The translations under genes were made by a program, and so were the position numbers. A stretch of 42,725 nt of DNA, from contig JAJRXF010000197.1 in assembly GCA_024276425.1 (NCBI GenBank), positions 1 to 42,725 of the forward strand, read 5' to 3'. The DNA comes from Actinomycetes bacterium (GTDB lineage: Bacteria > Actinomycetota > Acidimicrobiia > Acidimicrobiales > SZUA-35). A model generated the notes under the pieces. That model had not been told where the DNA came from, did not search any database, and saw nothing but the letters and a program-made list of their open reading frames with translations. Positions 7,495 through 16,698 of this stretch are shown piece after piece. Position 1 is the stretch's first letter, and every line of letters starts with the position of its first letter.

Positions 7495-9171
7495 ATGTCG
7501 CCAAATTCACCGTCAGCAGATTCATCATTCGTGACGTCGTCGGGTTCACCAACCCAAAGCACCGCCTGGCTGGCCTTACAGGACCTCCGGGACGAAATTG
7601 GATCCGTCACGCTGCGGGAGTTGTTCGCTCAGGACCCAGGGCGGGCAGAGCGGTTCTCCCTTGAGGCCGTCGATCTTTACGCCGATCTATCAAAAAACTT
7701 GATTACACAAGATGTGATCGAGGCACTCGTTGACCTGGCTGAACATGCCAGGCTGCCCGACAAGATTGCGGCCATGTTTGGCGGCGAGCGGATCAACAGT
7801 ACGGAAAACCGTTCGGTGCTTCACACCGCCTTACGCAAGCCGAAAGGCCAACAACTCATCGTTGAGGGTGAAGACGTCGTCGCTCCAATCCATAGGGTGC
7901 TCGACCAGATGGCCGAGTTCGCCAACCGGGTTCGTTCCGGTGACTGGGTTGGCGCCACCGGAAAGCCAATCCGCCATGTGGTCAATATCGGGATCGGTGG
8001 CTCCGATCTCGGCCCGCTCATGGCCTATCGGGCCCTGGCCTCCTTTCATCAAGAAGGGCTCGAGTGTCACTACGTTTCAAACGTTGACCCGGCGCAGCTC
8101 CTAGAAACAGTGAAGCCCCTCAACCCAGAGGAGACCCTGTTCATCGTTGCCTCCAAGACCTTCACCACCCTGGAAACCCTTTCCAATGCCCGGTCGGCGA
8201 GGACGTGGTTGGTTGAGGGCCTTGGAGGCGACCTCAGCGTGGTGGCCAAGCACTTCGTAGCCCTGTCAACCAACACGGACGAGGTCGAAGCCTTCGGTAT
8301 CGATACCGCCAACATGTTTGAGTTCTGGGACTGGGTCGGTGGCAGATACTCGGTCGACTCCGCCATTGGACTAAGTGTGATGATCGCTATTGGTCCGGAG
8401 AACTTCGCCCAGATGCTCGACGGGTTCCATCGGATGGATGAGCATTTTCGGACCGCACCGCTGGCCAACAACCTGCCCGTACTACTGGGACTGATTGGCA
8501 TCTGGTATCGGAACTTCTTCGACTACCCCACCCACGCGGTTCTACCCTATGTCCAGGCCCTCGATCGCTTTCCGGCATATTTGCAACAGCTGGATATGGA
8601 GAGCAACGGGAAACGGGTGCGTCTGGACGGAACACCGGTGGACTATGAAACCGGGCCGATCATCTGGGGAGAGCCAGGCACTAACGGCCAGCATGCCTTT
8701 TATCAACTCATCCACCAGGGGTCGACCGTGGTTCCCGTTGACCTGATTGGCATCATCGACCCGGCTGAGGATGTCGGTGGGCAACACGACTATTTGATGG
8801 CCAATCTCTTTGCTCAGGCCGAGGCGTTGGCGTTTGGAAAATCGACGGAAGAGGTAGCGGCCGCTGGCGCCAGTCCCGAGCTGGTTCCCCACCGGACCTT
8901 CACCGGTGATCGGCCGTCCAACCTTTTGCTGGCCCAATCCCTCACCCCAAGTCTTGTCGGGCAGTTGGTCGCTCTGTATGAACACAAGGTATTCACTCAG
9001 GGTGTCATCTGGGGAATCAACTCCTTTGACCAGTGGGGGGTCGAGCTTGGCAAAGAGCTGGCGAACTCGATCATTCCTGAGCTTCAGGCCCGAACCGAGC
9101 CCGAGCTTGATCACGACAGTTCCACCAACGCCCTCATCCGCCGTTACCGGAACAGCCGATCTCGTTCCTGA
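7495..9171 (+). CDS. pgi: Glucose-6-phosphate isomerase
   Basis: Interconverts glucose-6-phosphate and fructose-6-phosphate in glycolysis and gluconeogenesis. The 558-residue protein carries the PGI signatures: GIGGSDLGP phosphate loop, [30 protein letters not shown] (catalytic Glu region), QLIHQG (catalytic His) and the C-terminal [14 protein letters not shown] with the conserved Lys. The open frame extends 39 codons further upstream with no family resemblance, so ATG 7495 (MSPNSPS) is preferred; its ribosome site is weak (CAGAG). It converges on the second MDMPI gene with a 10-bp gap. Confidence 0.95.
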   Translation: MSPNSPSADSSFVTSSGSPTQSTAWLALQDLRDEIGSVTLRELFAQDPGRAERFSLEAVDLYADLSKNLITQDVIEALVDLAEHARLPDKIAAMFGGERINSTENRSVLHTALRKPKGQQLIVEGEDVVAPIHRVLDQMAEFANRVRSGDWVGATGKPIRHVVNIGIGGSDLGPLMAYRALASFHQEGLECHYVSNVDPAQLLETVKPLNPEETLFIVASKTFTTLETLSNARSARTWLVEGLGGDLSVVAKHFVALSTNTDEVEAFGIDTANMFEFWDWVGGRYSVDSAIGLSVMIAIGPENFAQMLDGFHRMDEHFRTAPLANNLPVLLGLIGIWYRNFFDYPTHAVLPYVQALDRFPAYLQQLDMESNGKRVRLDGTPVDYETGPIIWGEPGTNGQHAFYQLIHQGSTVVPVDLIGIIDPAEDVGGQHDYLMANLFAQAEALAFGKSTEEVAAAGASPELVPHRTFTGDRPSNLLLAQSLTPSLVGQLVALYEHKVFTQGVIWGINSFDQWGVELGKELANSIIPELQARTEPELDHDSSTNALIRRYRNSRSRS

Positions 9172-9181
9172 GTAAATCGGG

Positions 9182-9988
9182 CTAAGGGGTGAAGGCCAGG
9201 AGTGGCTTTACCGCATCGATCACCGAGGAATCCCCAGAGACGTTGGCTTCGTTCAGAACCTGGTCAAGGTCGCCGCGGCCCATGGCCAGTTTGAGCATCG
9301 TGTCCCGGCTGCCCGTAATGGCGGCTTGTGGAACCGACTCACCCTCAGCATCGTGGCCGAGGTCGATGTCTTCGGAATACTCGTGCGGAGTTCCAATTCC
9401 CAGAGTGATTATCCCGGCCCCCTCGGCTTTTCGGGGGAGCAGTGCGTTCCAGGCTAGGAAACAGCGTTCGATCACGAAATCGGCGATATGCCCATCGACC
9501 GGAAGCTCTCGATCGAGGGCGCGGGCGATGTCCAGCTGATGGGCGTAAAGATCAAGCACTCGTATGGGCATGTTTACCGAAAGTTTGCGGCTACTCCCCA
9601 GCGGCCCGGCAACTTCGATATCGCCCTGAGCTACCTCGTTTTCGACCTGAGTAATCCGTCTGGGAGTCATCGAGGTCAACTCGTCGATCACGGAGACTAC
9701 CGGCAATGCCCTTCTCGCCTCGACGTGAGACTCCATATAGATTGGGAAGTCACCAGATACATGGTCGTAGTCCGGGAGGGTGACATCGGGTTCTGGGGCG
9801 CCCCCAAGTGATTGTTCGAGCCCAACGATATGGCTGATCTGATCCTTAACCGTCCAACCTGGGCAGTCCGTCGATTTCGCTCCGTCGGCGTCACTAAGCC
9901 CGGCCACGTCTTGGACGATCTCGTTCAGGACATCGCAATACAGCGTGAGGTAGTCGAAGAGGTCGTCGCTTGCCTTTAGCGTGTTCAC
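9182..9988 (-). CDS. MDMPI-domain protein (second copy)
   Basis: 268 residues from a GTG start. The N-terminal DinB-like domain has CPGWTVKDQISHIVGLE near residues 43-59 (a typical entry motif with a likely metal His) and RVLDLYAHQLDIARAL near 143-158 (D-x3-H in place of E-x3-H). The C-terminal portion resembles the SCP2-like domain often paired with this fold (GSRDTMLKLAMGRGD). It probably belongs to the mycothiol-dependent isomerase/transferase group with unknown substrate. It shares fold but limited sequence with the protein at 5646-6449. Confidence 0.75.
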   Translation of the reverse strand: MNTLKASDDLFDYLTLYCDVLNEIVQDVAGLSDADGAKSTDCPGWTVKDQISHIVGLEQSLGGAPEPDVTLPDYDHVSGDFPIYMESHVEARRALPVVSVIDELTSMTPRRITQVENEVAQGDIEVAGPLGSSRKLSVNMPIRVLDLYAHQLDIARALDRELPVDGHIADFVIERCFLAWNALLPRKAEGAGIITLGIGTPHEYSEDIDLGHDAEGESVPQAAITGSRDTMLKLAMGRGDLDQVLNEANVSGDSSVIDAVKPLLAFTP

Positions 9989-10071
9989 CCACCCGATGCT
10001 GACCTCTTAGACCGACGCTGTCCAGCGCGCCGCCAGGTGGGTGCAAATGTCGGCCTTGGGTTTTGCGGCCG

Positions 10072-10077
10072 TACTCT
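10072..10077 (+). promoter_or_regulatory. -10-like box of the ABC exporter gene
   Basis: TACTCT ends 6 nt before ATG 10084 and favours that start over the TTG at 10063. Confidence 0.4.
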
Positions 10078-10083
10078 GGTCGG

Positions 10084-11988
10084 ATGCTGCAGATGAGGCA
10101 GATCTGGCCCCGAGACCGAGAAGCCCTGAAGGACGCCAAAATTGAGAAGGAGGCCGCGGCCCGCATTTGGCGTTTCGCCGCCCCCTATCGGGGAATGGTC
10201 TTAGGGTTCCTGGTTGCCGTCATGGCCGAGGCGGGACTCGGCCTCATACCCCCAATCTTGTTTGGACGAATCATTGACCGGGCCATTCCGGAGTCCGACC
10301 GAGGCCTTCTCGGCATCTATGCCCTATTTATTGTTGGAGCCGCCATTCTGACCAGTTTCATGTCTCTGGTAGAGAGATGGTGGTCGGCCCAGATCGGTGA
10401 AGGGGTTATCTACGACTTACGAGTTGCCCTCTTTGATCATGTGCAAAGGCTGCCGATTGCCTTCTTTACCCGGACGCAGACTGGCACCCTGACGAATCGT
10501 CTGAACAACGATGTGATCGGAGCTCAGCGAGCCCTCACGAGCACTCTTGGCACGGTGGTAGCCAGCATGATTACCCTGGTCACCACTCTGGCAGCGATGA
10601 TTGTCTTGGAGTGGCGACTTACTATCTTGGCTGTAATCCTCACCCCCTTCTTCATTCTGCCCTACCGGAGAATCGGGGCCATCCAACAGGGAATCACCCG
10701 AGACGGTATGGACCACAATGCGGTGATGAACTCGACCATGACCGAGCGGTTCAACGTTTCCGGTGCCCTTCTGGTGAAGCTTTTTGGTCGCCAAAATGAT
10801 GAGGCCGCCGAGTTCGAAAAGAGCGCGGCGGCGGTTCGGGACATCGGTATTCGGTCGGCGATGTTTACCCGCGGCTTCATGATCACCCTCGGTCTACTGG
10901 GGTCGATTGGCACGGCGATGGTGTACGGACTCGGTGGCTGGTTTGCCATTGATGGCTCCATTGCTCCCGGCGAGCTCGCCACCATGGGCTTGCTTGTTGG
11001 TCGGATCTACCAGCCCCTCACCGGTTTGACCAATGCCCGGATCGATGTACTGACGGCGCTCGTCAGTTTCGATCGAGTATTCGAAGTACTCGATAGCCCA
11101 TCACCGCTCCAGGATCAGCCGGGAGCTCACATACTCACTAACCCGAAGGGAAAGCTGGAATTCGACCATGTGACATTCCGATACCCCCTCTCGACAGAAA
11201 CGATTATTCCCTCGCTGGAAACCCCTAGCTCGACAGTGTCCGATGAGGATGAATCGCCCACCATCCAGGATCTGAACGTTGTGATTGAGCCTGGCCAGAT
11301 CGTGGCCCTCGTCGGTCCTTCCGGCGCTGGAAAAACCACCATTACCAACCTGGTTCCCCGGCTTTATGATGTGAGTGCGGGTGCGGTCAAGGTTGATGGG
11401 TTTGATGTGCGGACCCTGACCCAGGAGTCGCTACGTCGCTCGATCGGTGTCGTTGTCCAGGACCCTCATCTGTTTCACACTTCGATTGCGGAGAATCTTC
11501 GCTACGCCAAGCCCGATGCCAGCAACGACGAACTAATCGCGGCCTGCAAGGCGGCACAAATCCATGAGACGATCTCACGTTTGCCCGGAGGCTATGACAC
11601 GGTCGTCGGAGAGCGAGGGTACCGGTTCTCCGGGGGTGAGAAGCAACGGCTCTCCATTGCCAGGATGCTGCTCAAGGATCCAGCGATTGTGATTCTTGAT
11701 GAGGCAACCAGTCACCTTGACTCAGAAAATGAGGCGCTGGTACAGGAGGCTCTTGGTCTAGCGCTGGTCAATCGGACGGCCCTCATCATCGCTCATAGGC
11801 TTTCGACCATCACCGATGCTGACAAGATCTTGGTGCTCGATGAGGGCCGCCTAGTCCAGCAGGGAACCCACACAGACCTCTTGGCCGCCGGTGGGTTATA
11901 CGCCGAGTTGTATCATCGTCTGATGCGCGCTGATACGACAGGTGTTGCTTCTGAGGTGACCCCGTTTACTCCTGAGCAAGCTGGGTAA
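10084..11988 (+). CDS. ABC exporter, fused membrane and ATPase domains
   Basis: 634-residue half-transporter of the MsbA/ABCB type. The N-terminal part has about six membrane helices (from GMVLGFLVAVMAEAGLG to the segment near LGLLGSIGTAMVYGL). The ATPase domain follows: Walker A GPSGAGKTT, Q loop VVQDPHLF, signature FSGGEKQRLS, Walker B IVILDEATSHLD and H loop IIAHRLS. About 25 residues are inserted between the A-loop tyrosine (FRYP) and the Walker A strand, a variant seen in actinobacterial homologues. It should act as a homo- or heterodimeric exporter; no partner half-transporter is adjacent, favouring a homodimer. Substrate unknown. Confidence 0.92.
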   Translation: MLQMRQIWPRDREALKDAKIEKEAAARIWRFAAPYRGMVLGFLVAVMAEAGLGLIPPILFGRIIDRAIPESDRGLLGIYALFIVGAAILTSFMSLVERWWSAQIGEGVIYDLRVALFDHVQRLPIAFFTRTQTGTLTNRLNNDVIGAQRALTSTLGTVVASMITLVTTLAAMIVLEWRLTILAVILTPFFILPYRRIGAIQQGITRDGMDHNAVMNSTMTERFNVSGALLVKLFGRQNDEAAEFEKSAAAVRDIGIRSAMFTRGFMITLGLLGSIGTAMVYGLGGWFAIDGSIAPGELATMGLLVGRIYQPLTGLTNARIDVLTALVSFDRVFEVLDSPSPLQDQPGAHILTNPKGKLEFDHVTFRYPLSTETIIPSLETPSSTVSDEDESPTIQDLNVVIEPGQIVALVGPSGAGKTTITNLVPRLYDVSAGAVKVDGFDVRTLTQESLRRSIGVVVQDPHLFHTSIAENLRYAKPDASNDELIAACKAAQIHETISRLPGGYDTVVGERGYRFSGGEKQRLSIARMLLKDPAIVILDEATSHLDSENEALVQEALGLALVNRTALIIAHRLSTITDADKILVLDEGRLVQQGTHTDLLAAGGLYAELYHRLMRADTTGVASEVTPFTPEQAG

Positions 11989-12019
11989 AACTTCCGGCCG
12001 ACCTCGTTGGCGGGAAAAC

Positions 12020-13021
12020 CTAGCCGAGCACGGCTTCGGTCAACTCGACCCGGCCGACCACCAGCCCATCCCAGTTCGTGATCACATCGCTCGCCCACTT
12101 GCCAAGAGCCTCGACCTCGCTGTCCTCGATCAAATCGAACCGTTGGAGGAGCCTGGCAATAAGTGGGGTGAAGGCCCGATCGTTGCCGTCATCGATCTTG
12201 ATGGCAAGGCCGCGGTCGCAGCCGACAACCCCGATGAGATAGACCCCCTCGGCACCGATCTTGGCGAACAGGCGACCCTTTGAGACCTTCAGTAGGTCGC
12301 TACAGATTCGGTTTGTCGAGCCAGCAACTAACTCGGGAAACTGGGCGGCAGCGTCGGTGAAGCGTTTGCAGGCGTTTCTTCGATGGTCATCGAGCCCGGC
12401 CGTCTCTGGGTTGGCTACGCGTGCAATGCCGGTGGCCTGGGCTTGAAGTGGGATTCGAAATGTTGGAGCGCTACAGCCGTCGATGGCTCGACTGACTGCC
12501 CTCGGGTCAGCACCCGTGATCTCAAGCACCGCCTGGTTGACCATCATTTGAACCTCGCCATCGGGATCCAGGTACTTGGCCGGATCGGCCCCAACGTGTT
12601 GAGAGACGGCGAGAAAGCCAGCGTGCTTACCCGAACAGTTGTGGGTGATTCTGCGACCCTGGGTACCTGCCGCCGAGCCGAATGGGGCCTGGGGGCCACA
12701 CTGAAGTGCTTCGGCTCCGAGGCCGATCAACTCAAGAGTCTTGGCCGCGGAGGCCACGTGCTGGGGTTCACCCGAATGAGAGGCCAGCGCCAGCGCCAAG
12801 GTCTGGGGTGGAAGATGGAAGGCATCGGCGGCTCCAGACTCCACCAGTGGGAGCGCTTGGAAACTCTTGGTCGCACTCCGACCAAATACTCGCTGAGTCG
12901 GGTCACCCGCACCGGCTAGCACCGTTGCGGAACTGTCGGTCAATACCCAGGCGCCACGGTGGATGGACTCAACGCTTGCGCCTCGCCAGTACCGGGTAAG
13001 AACGGGGTTGGTCTCGATCAC
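12020..13021 (-). CDS. L-asparaginase, Rhizobium-type (AnsA/ReAII family)
   Basis: 333 residues of the asparaginase family first known from Rhizobium etli, unrelated to E. coli type I/II enzymes. Key motifs: SATKSFQALPL near residues 49-59 (Ser-x2-Lys active-site pair) and HNCSGKHAGFL near 125-135 (Cys and Lys of the metal/active site). It hydrolyses asparagine to aspartate and ammonia. GTG 13021 is supported by TAGGAT ending 7 nt before it. It is divergent from an amidase across about 100 bp, suggesting shared amide-nitrogen scavenging. Confidence 0.9.
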   Translation of the reverse strand: MIETNPVLTRYWRGASVESIHRGAWVLTDSSATVLAGAGDPTQRVFGRSATKSFQALPLVESGAADAFHLPPQTLALALASHSGEPQHVASAAKTLELIGLGAEALQCGPQAPFGSAAGTQGRRITHNCSGKHAGFLAVSQHVGADPAKYLDPDGEVQMMVNQAVLEITGADPRAVSRAIDGCSAPTFRIPLQAQATGIARVANPETAGLDDHRRNACKRFTDAAAQFPELVAGSTNRICSDLLKVSKGRLFAKIGAEGVYLIGVVGCDRGLAIKIDDGNDRAFTPLIARLLQRFDLIEDSEVEALGKWASDVITNWDGLVVGRVELTEAVLG

Positions 13022-13028
13022 CCCGTCG

Positions 13029-13034
13029 ATCCTA
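13029..13034 (-). promoter_or_regulatory. -10-like box of the asparaginase gene
   Basis: TAGGAT on the minus strand, 7 nt before GTG 13021; the same hexamer precedes dnaX. Confidence 0.4.
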
Positions 13035-13125
13035 TTGGGATGTGCTGCGTCGACTTCGCCATGACCGCACCAGGATTGAAGTGTGTCAAGTTGCTTGAGG
13101 GCGGCATCGGGTCGAAGATGGTTTG

Positions 13126-14520
13126 ATGTCGAGCCTCATTGATCTCACCGCCGTTGAGCAGCGAAAGCTACTTGCCCAAAAGCAGGTTTCGGCCAGAGAA
13201 ATACTGGACGCGCATTTGGGTCAGATCGAGGCTGCGAACGGATTGGTCAATGCCATTGTTGCCCTTGACGCTGAGGTGGCGGTCGAGAAAGCAACCGCCG
13301 TAGATGAATCGCTGGCCGCAGGCTTGGACCCTGGACCCCTTGCCGGACTAGTCACCGCCCACAAAGACCTTGAGGAAACCAAGGACTTCCCCACCACCTA
13401 CGGCTCGCCCTTGTTCGCCAACAATCAGCCAAAGGCAAACTCGCTCCTGGTTCAGCGCATGTCTGACGCGGGTGCGGTATCGGTTGGCAAGACGAACGTG
13501 CCCGAATTCGGTGCCGGCTCGCATTCGTTCAATCCGGTATACGGAACGACCCGAAATCCATATGACCACGCCCGGTCCGCTGGTGGTTCATCCGGAGGAG
13601 CGGCCGCCGCGCTGGCCTCGAACATGATTGCGGTGGCTGATGGCAGTGATATGGGTGGCTCATTGCGAAACCCCGCTGCCTGGAACAATGTGGTCGGTTT
13701 CCGAAACTCTCCCCGTATGGTCCCCTCCGCCGATGGCGACTGGTCAATCATGGGCATCAAGGGGGCGATGGGACGTACCGTCGAGGATCTTGTCCTGTTG
13801 CTTCGAGTCATCGGTGTGCCCTATGTGGGAGACCCTCTGAGCCGACCACTGAACCTTCCGGATGAGATTGTCCCCTTCGATCGTCCGCTTCGGGTGGCGG
13901 TTTCGGCCGACCTGGGTGGATTGCCGGTCGAGTCAGATGTGCTTTCGGTTCTTCGCCAACTTCGAGTGGATATTGAAGCTCTTGGCTGGCAGGTTGAGGA
14001 GAACGAACCAGGTTTCAGTGGTGCAGACGAGTGTTTTCGAACGCTCCGAGCCTTTGCCTATGCCAATGGCCCTCTGGCGCATTTGGGCCAAGGGCTAGCG
14101 AAGACCAAGAAGTCGATTCAACACGAGTACCGCACCGGGCTTGCACTTACCGGGGCTGAGGTAGCAGCGGCCAACGCTCAACTGTCCAAGCAGTGGCGCC
14201 GGGCGGTCCGGTTCTTCGAGAACTTCGACATCTTACTGGCACCGGTTACCCAGCTTTCTCCCTTCCCAACCGACTGGGAATATCCGAAGTTGGTCGACGG
14301 CGTTCAATCTGATCACTACATCGACTGGATGCGATCCTGCTGTCGAGTCACCACCATGGGCATGCCCGCACTGTCCCTACCTGCAGGCTTTACCGATGCC
14401 GGCTTGCCGGTTGGAGTGCAAATAGTCGGTGGCCCGTGGAACGATGTTGGCGTCCTTCGGGCAGCCAAAACAATCGAGGAGGCAACCGAGCACTGGAAGC
14501 GTCGCCCGCCAGAACTCTAA
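13126..14520 (+). CDS. Amidase, amidase-signature family
   Basis: 464-residue Ser-Ser-Lys hydrolase related to GatA. The catalytic Lys is in TAHKDLEET near residue 82, the Gly/Ser-rich signature GGSSGGAAAAL near 155 supplies the cis-Ser, and GSDMGGSLRNPAAW near 174 holds the nucleophilic Ser. The C-terminal GMPALSLPAGFTDAGLPVGVQIVG is the classic family end. Length and the absence of gatB/gatC neighbours favour a free amidase over a Glu-tRNA amidotransferase subunit. ATG 13126 is chosen; a TTG lies one codon upstream. It is divergent from the asparaginase. Confidence 0.9.
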   Translation: MSSLIDLTAVEQRKLLAQKQVSAREILDAHLGQIEAANGLVNAIVALDAEVAVEKATAVDESLAAGLDPGPLAGLVTAHKDLEETKDFPTTYGSPLFANNQPKANSLLVQRMSDAGAVSVGKTNVPEFGAGSHSFNPVYGTTRNPYDHARSAGGSSGGAAAALASNMIAVADGSDMGGSLRNPAAWNNVVGFRNSPRMVPSADGDWSIMGIKGAMGRTVEDLVLLLRVIGVPYVGDPLSRPLNLPDEIVPFDRPLRVAVSADLGGLPVESDVLSVLRQLRVDIEALGWQVEENEPGFSGADECFRTLRAFAYANGPLAHLGQGLAKTKKSIQHEYRTGLALTGAEVAAANAQLSKQWRRAVRFFENFDILLAPVTQLSPFPTDWEYPKLVDGVQSDHYIDWMRSCCRVTTMGMPALSLPAGFTDAGLPVGVQIVGGPWNDVGVLRAAKTIEEATEHWKRRPPEL

Positions 14521-14546
14521 CCCCTCCCACCTCCGTCTTGCCAGCT

Positions 14547-14607
14547 CTTACCGTGTCAACTCGGCGTCCCTCTAAGGGGGCGCTTAGTCGACACGCTTGA
14601 GCGTCGG
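14547..14607 (+). repeat. Palindromic flank, downstream side of DUF559 gene A
   Basis: A 61-bp segment that aligns without gaps to 15631-15691 on the other side of the gene (about 44 of 61 identical, counted by eye). It folds as a hairpin (GTGTC 14553-14557 with GACAC 14590-14594, inner GCGTCCC with GGGGCGC around CTAA). It ends 9 bp from the stop codon of the gene between them. Confidence 0.75.
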
Positions 14608-14616
14608 ACGGTCGGA

Positions 14617-15543
14617 TCAGCCAATTTGTGACCGGATCGTGCTGAGTACCCAACCCCAGTCGTTGGTGATTTGTGCCCAGGTGAATCGGCTGACACGCCA
14701 GCCCAGTTGTGCAAGATCAGCATCTCGACGGCGATCGACTTCGAAGGCGGCCGCGTTCAGGTGGAACTGCAGGCTGTCGAGTTCGATGGCGTAGCATTTG
14801 ATGGGGTAGGCCAGGTCAACTTGAGCTACCAGTTTGAGCTCAGATGACATCACCCGATGTTCCATCACGGGTCGAGGCAACCCGGATCGAACAAGCTTGT
14901 CCGCTACTTGGCGACTCCAGCCAGACAGTGGCACACCGGGATCGATCGAACGATCCGTGCAGATCTGGCGAAGTAGCCGAGAACCAGGTCGCCCCCTGCG
15001 AGCCAGTAGACCGAAGGCAGTTTCGACACGAGCCAAGGTAGTGAGACCGCGCCGAAGTGCCTCGTCCGCTAACTCATCGAGGTGTTGTCTCGATGTATTC
15101 GCGGCCAAACTGGCGAGGGCAATCTCAAGAGTCGCGGTCTTAACGCCCGATCGTTTGGTCTGGGGGAGCATGATTAGATCGCGAACTGAGACAAGGTCGA
15201 TGGATGCGCACTTCGGTCGTCGTTGGCAGGCAACGATCGGACGGACCGGGTGATCGTTCAGATTCCAGAGGGCCAGGGCCGAACGACCCCAAGCAATAGC
15301 GCCAAAAGCAAGGTTGGCTGCGTAGAGCCAGGTTTCAGGCCTATGGCCGAACTCGGCCAGAATGAGGGTGGAACGACCCGGCCCCGAAAGCCACTGACCG
15401 CGACGAACTCGACGATCAATCTGGGTTTTCGTCATGCCTGCGGCCAGAGCATCTTGGCGAAGCATGACGCCGTGGTGGTTGCGGTGAGCTTGGAATTCCA
15501 GATACTCCCGGGGAGTTCGGCCGACGGGTTCTTTGAGTGTCAT
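14617..15543 (-). CDS. AbiEi-like winged-helix plus DUF559 (Vsr-like) nuclease-fold protein, copy A
   Basis: 308 residues. The N-terminal ~60 residues (HGVMLRQDALAAGMTKTQIDRRVRRGQW) match the AbiEi antitoxin-type helix-turn-helix; the C-terminal ~100 residues match DUF559, a PD-(D/E)xK fold related to Vsr. Candidate catalytic residues are the Asp of QVDLAYP, Glu and Asp of AIELDS, His of QFH and the DRRRD segment. A GGAAG ribosome site sits 7 nt before ATG 15543. The protein is clearly paralogous to the one at 36176-37138, and both genes sit between homologous palindromes. No partner toxin gene is adjacent, so a classic AbiE role is unlikely. Function unknown; a DNA nick- or repeat-directed nuclease is a hypothesis. 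Confidence 0.75.
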   Translation of the reverse strand: MTLKEPVGRTPREYLEFQAHRNHHGVMLRQDALAAGMTKTQIDRRVRRGQWLSGPGRSTLILAEFGHRPETWLYAANLAFGAIAWGRSALALWNLNDHPVRPIVACQRRPKCASIDLVSVRDLIMLPQTKRSGVKTATLEIALASLAANTSRQHLDELADEALRRGLTTLARVETAFGLLARRGRPGSRLLRQICTDRSIDPGVPLSGWSRQVADKLVRSGLPRPVMEHRVMSSELKLVAQVDLAYPIKCYAIELDSLQFHLNAAAFEVDRRRDADLAQLGWRVSRFTWAQITNDWGWVLSTIRSQIG

Positions 15544-15630
15544 CGTGATTCTTCCAACAGAACGGTTGTCGGGAGAGTTCTCCGATGGGATTTACGTTAG
15601 TCGAGCGATCCTGAGACCTGGCGGCGAGCC

Positions 15631-15691
15631 CTTACCGTGCTAACTCGACGTCCCCCTAGAGGGACGTCGAGCGCGCATGGTTGAACGTCGG
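15631..15691 (+). repeat. Palindromic flank, upstream side of DUF559 gene A
   Basis: It contains a perfect 11-bp inverted repeat, CTCGACGTCCC (15644-15654) and its complement (15661-15671), around a loop containing CTAG, with an outer CCGTGC/GCATGG pairing (15635-15640, 15675-15680). It is an imperfect direct repeat of 14547-14607 and shares the CCCCCTAG core and GAGCGCGC tail with 37223-37280. Confidence 0.8.
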
Positions 15692-15758
15692 GGGCGGAGC
15701 CTCGGTTAGCGAGTACCCGAGAATAGGTGACTGCGGAGCCAGGTTGGGCTGGAATGGG

Positions 15759-16544
15759 CTAGTTGTCGTTCTCGCGGATGAACGTTGGACGGTTGGTGGT
15801 GGAGCGTTCCGGGTCGAACCGGTACCCCATGGCGTCAAATTGCTTGAGTGCCTTGGTGCTTTTGATCCGGTTCTGGACAATCCAACCTGCCATTGAGCCC
15901 CGGGCCCGCTTGGCGAAGAAGCTGACGATCTTGTAGTCGCCTCCGTTCTTGGAGTCCAGGAATACCGGAGCCACGATGCGGGCATCAACGCGACGAGGGT
16001 TGATGGCATTGAAGTATTCGTTGGAAGCCAAGTTCACCAAAACGGGTGACCCGGGGCTGGCATCAATATCGGCATTGATGATGTCGGTGATGTCCTCGCC
16101 CCAGAAGTCATAGAGCGACTTGCCCGCTGGGGTCTGGAGGGTCGAACCCATCTCCAGGCGGTAGGGCTGGATCAGATCCAACGGCCGGAGCACCCCATAC
16201 AAACCCGACAAGATACGGAGGGTCTTCTGTGCGTGGGTGAAGTCACGCTCGGAAAAAGTGTTCGGGGCGTCCATTCCCAGGTAGACGTCGCCACTAAAGG
16301 CCAGGAGCGCTGGCCTGGCGTTATGGGGGGTGAACGGCGCAGACCAATCCTGAAAGCGTTCAAAGTTCAACTCGCCAAGCGCAGGCGAAATGCTCATCAT
16401 CGAGGAGATTTCGTTTGGCGTTTTGTTAGCCATGATGGAAACCAACTCGGCGGCGCGATCCAGCATTAGCGGTTCACTGAACTTCTTGGTGGTCAAGGGG
16501 CTTTCGAAGTCCAAGGACTTGGCGGGAGATACGACAATCAGCAT
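15759..16544 (-). CDS. yaaA: Peroxide stress protein YaaA
   Basis: 261 residues of the YaaA/DUF328 family, which in E. coli lowers free iron during peroxide stress and binds DNA. Family motifs: LIVVSPAKSLDF at the N-terminus, the segment ALLAFSGDVYLGMDA, LRILSGLYGVLRPLDLIQPYRLEMG in the middle, and VNLASNEYF with KRARGSMAGWI near the end. ATG 16544 has a strong ribosome site (GGAGGAAA) about 6 nt upstream and gives the family length; a longer upstream frame is ignored. It probably belongs to the same peroxide response as the katA/oxyR pair 6 kb away. Confidence 0.92.
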   Translation of the reverse strand: MLIVVSPAKSLDFESPLTTKKFSEPLMLDRAAELVSIMANKTPNEISSMMSISPALGELNFERFQDWSAPFTPHNARPALLAFSGDVYLGMDAPNTFSERDFTHAQKTLRILSGLYGVLRPLDLIQPYRLEMGSTLQTPAGKSLYDFWGEDITDIINADIDASPGSPVLVNLASNEYFNAINPRRVDARIVAPVFLDSKNGGDYKIVSFFAKRARGSMAGWIVQNRIKSTKALKQFDAMGYRFDPERSTTNRPTFIRENDN

Positions 16545-16686
16545 GGCTAGTTTCCTCCAGTAGAGGTGGCCGCTCCATCGGCTCGACGGAGATCGGGTTC
16601 GATACACATGAACTCTAGAACCGCGAGGCTACCGAACTGGGCAAGGTTGAGGCGCATCTGGCAAGGACACCCGGGAGCGAAGACAA

Positions 16687-16692
16687 TAAGGT
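16687..16692 (+). promoter_or_regulatory. -10-like box of the exonuclease operon
   Basis: TAAGGT ends 6 nt before ATG 16699. Confidence 0.35.
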
Positions 16693-16698
16693 GCAGTC

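Noticed and set aside
14617-15543. AbiE-type toxin-antitoxin system at the DUF559 gene
   Set aside because: The N-terminal domain is AbiEi-like, but there is no adjacent AbiEii nucleotidyltransferase toxin at either copy, and the C-terminus is nuclease-like.
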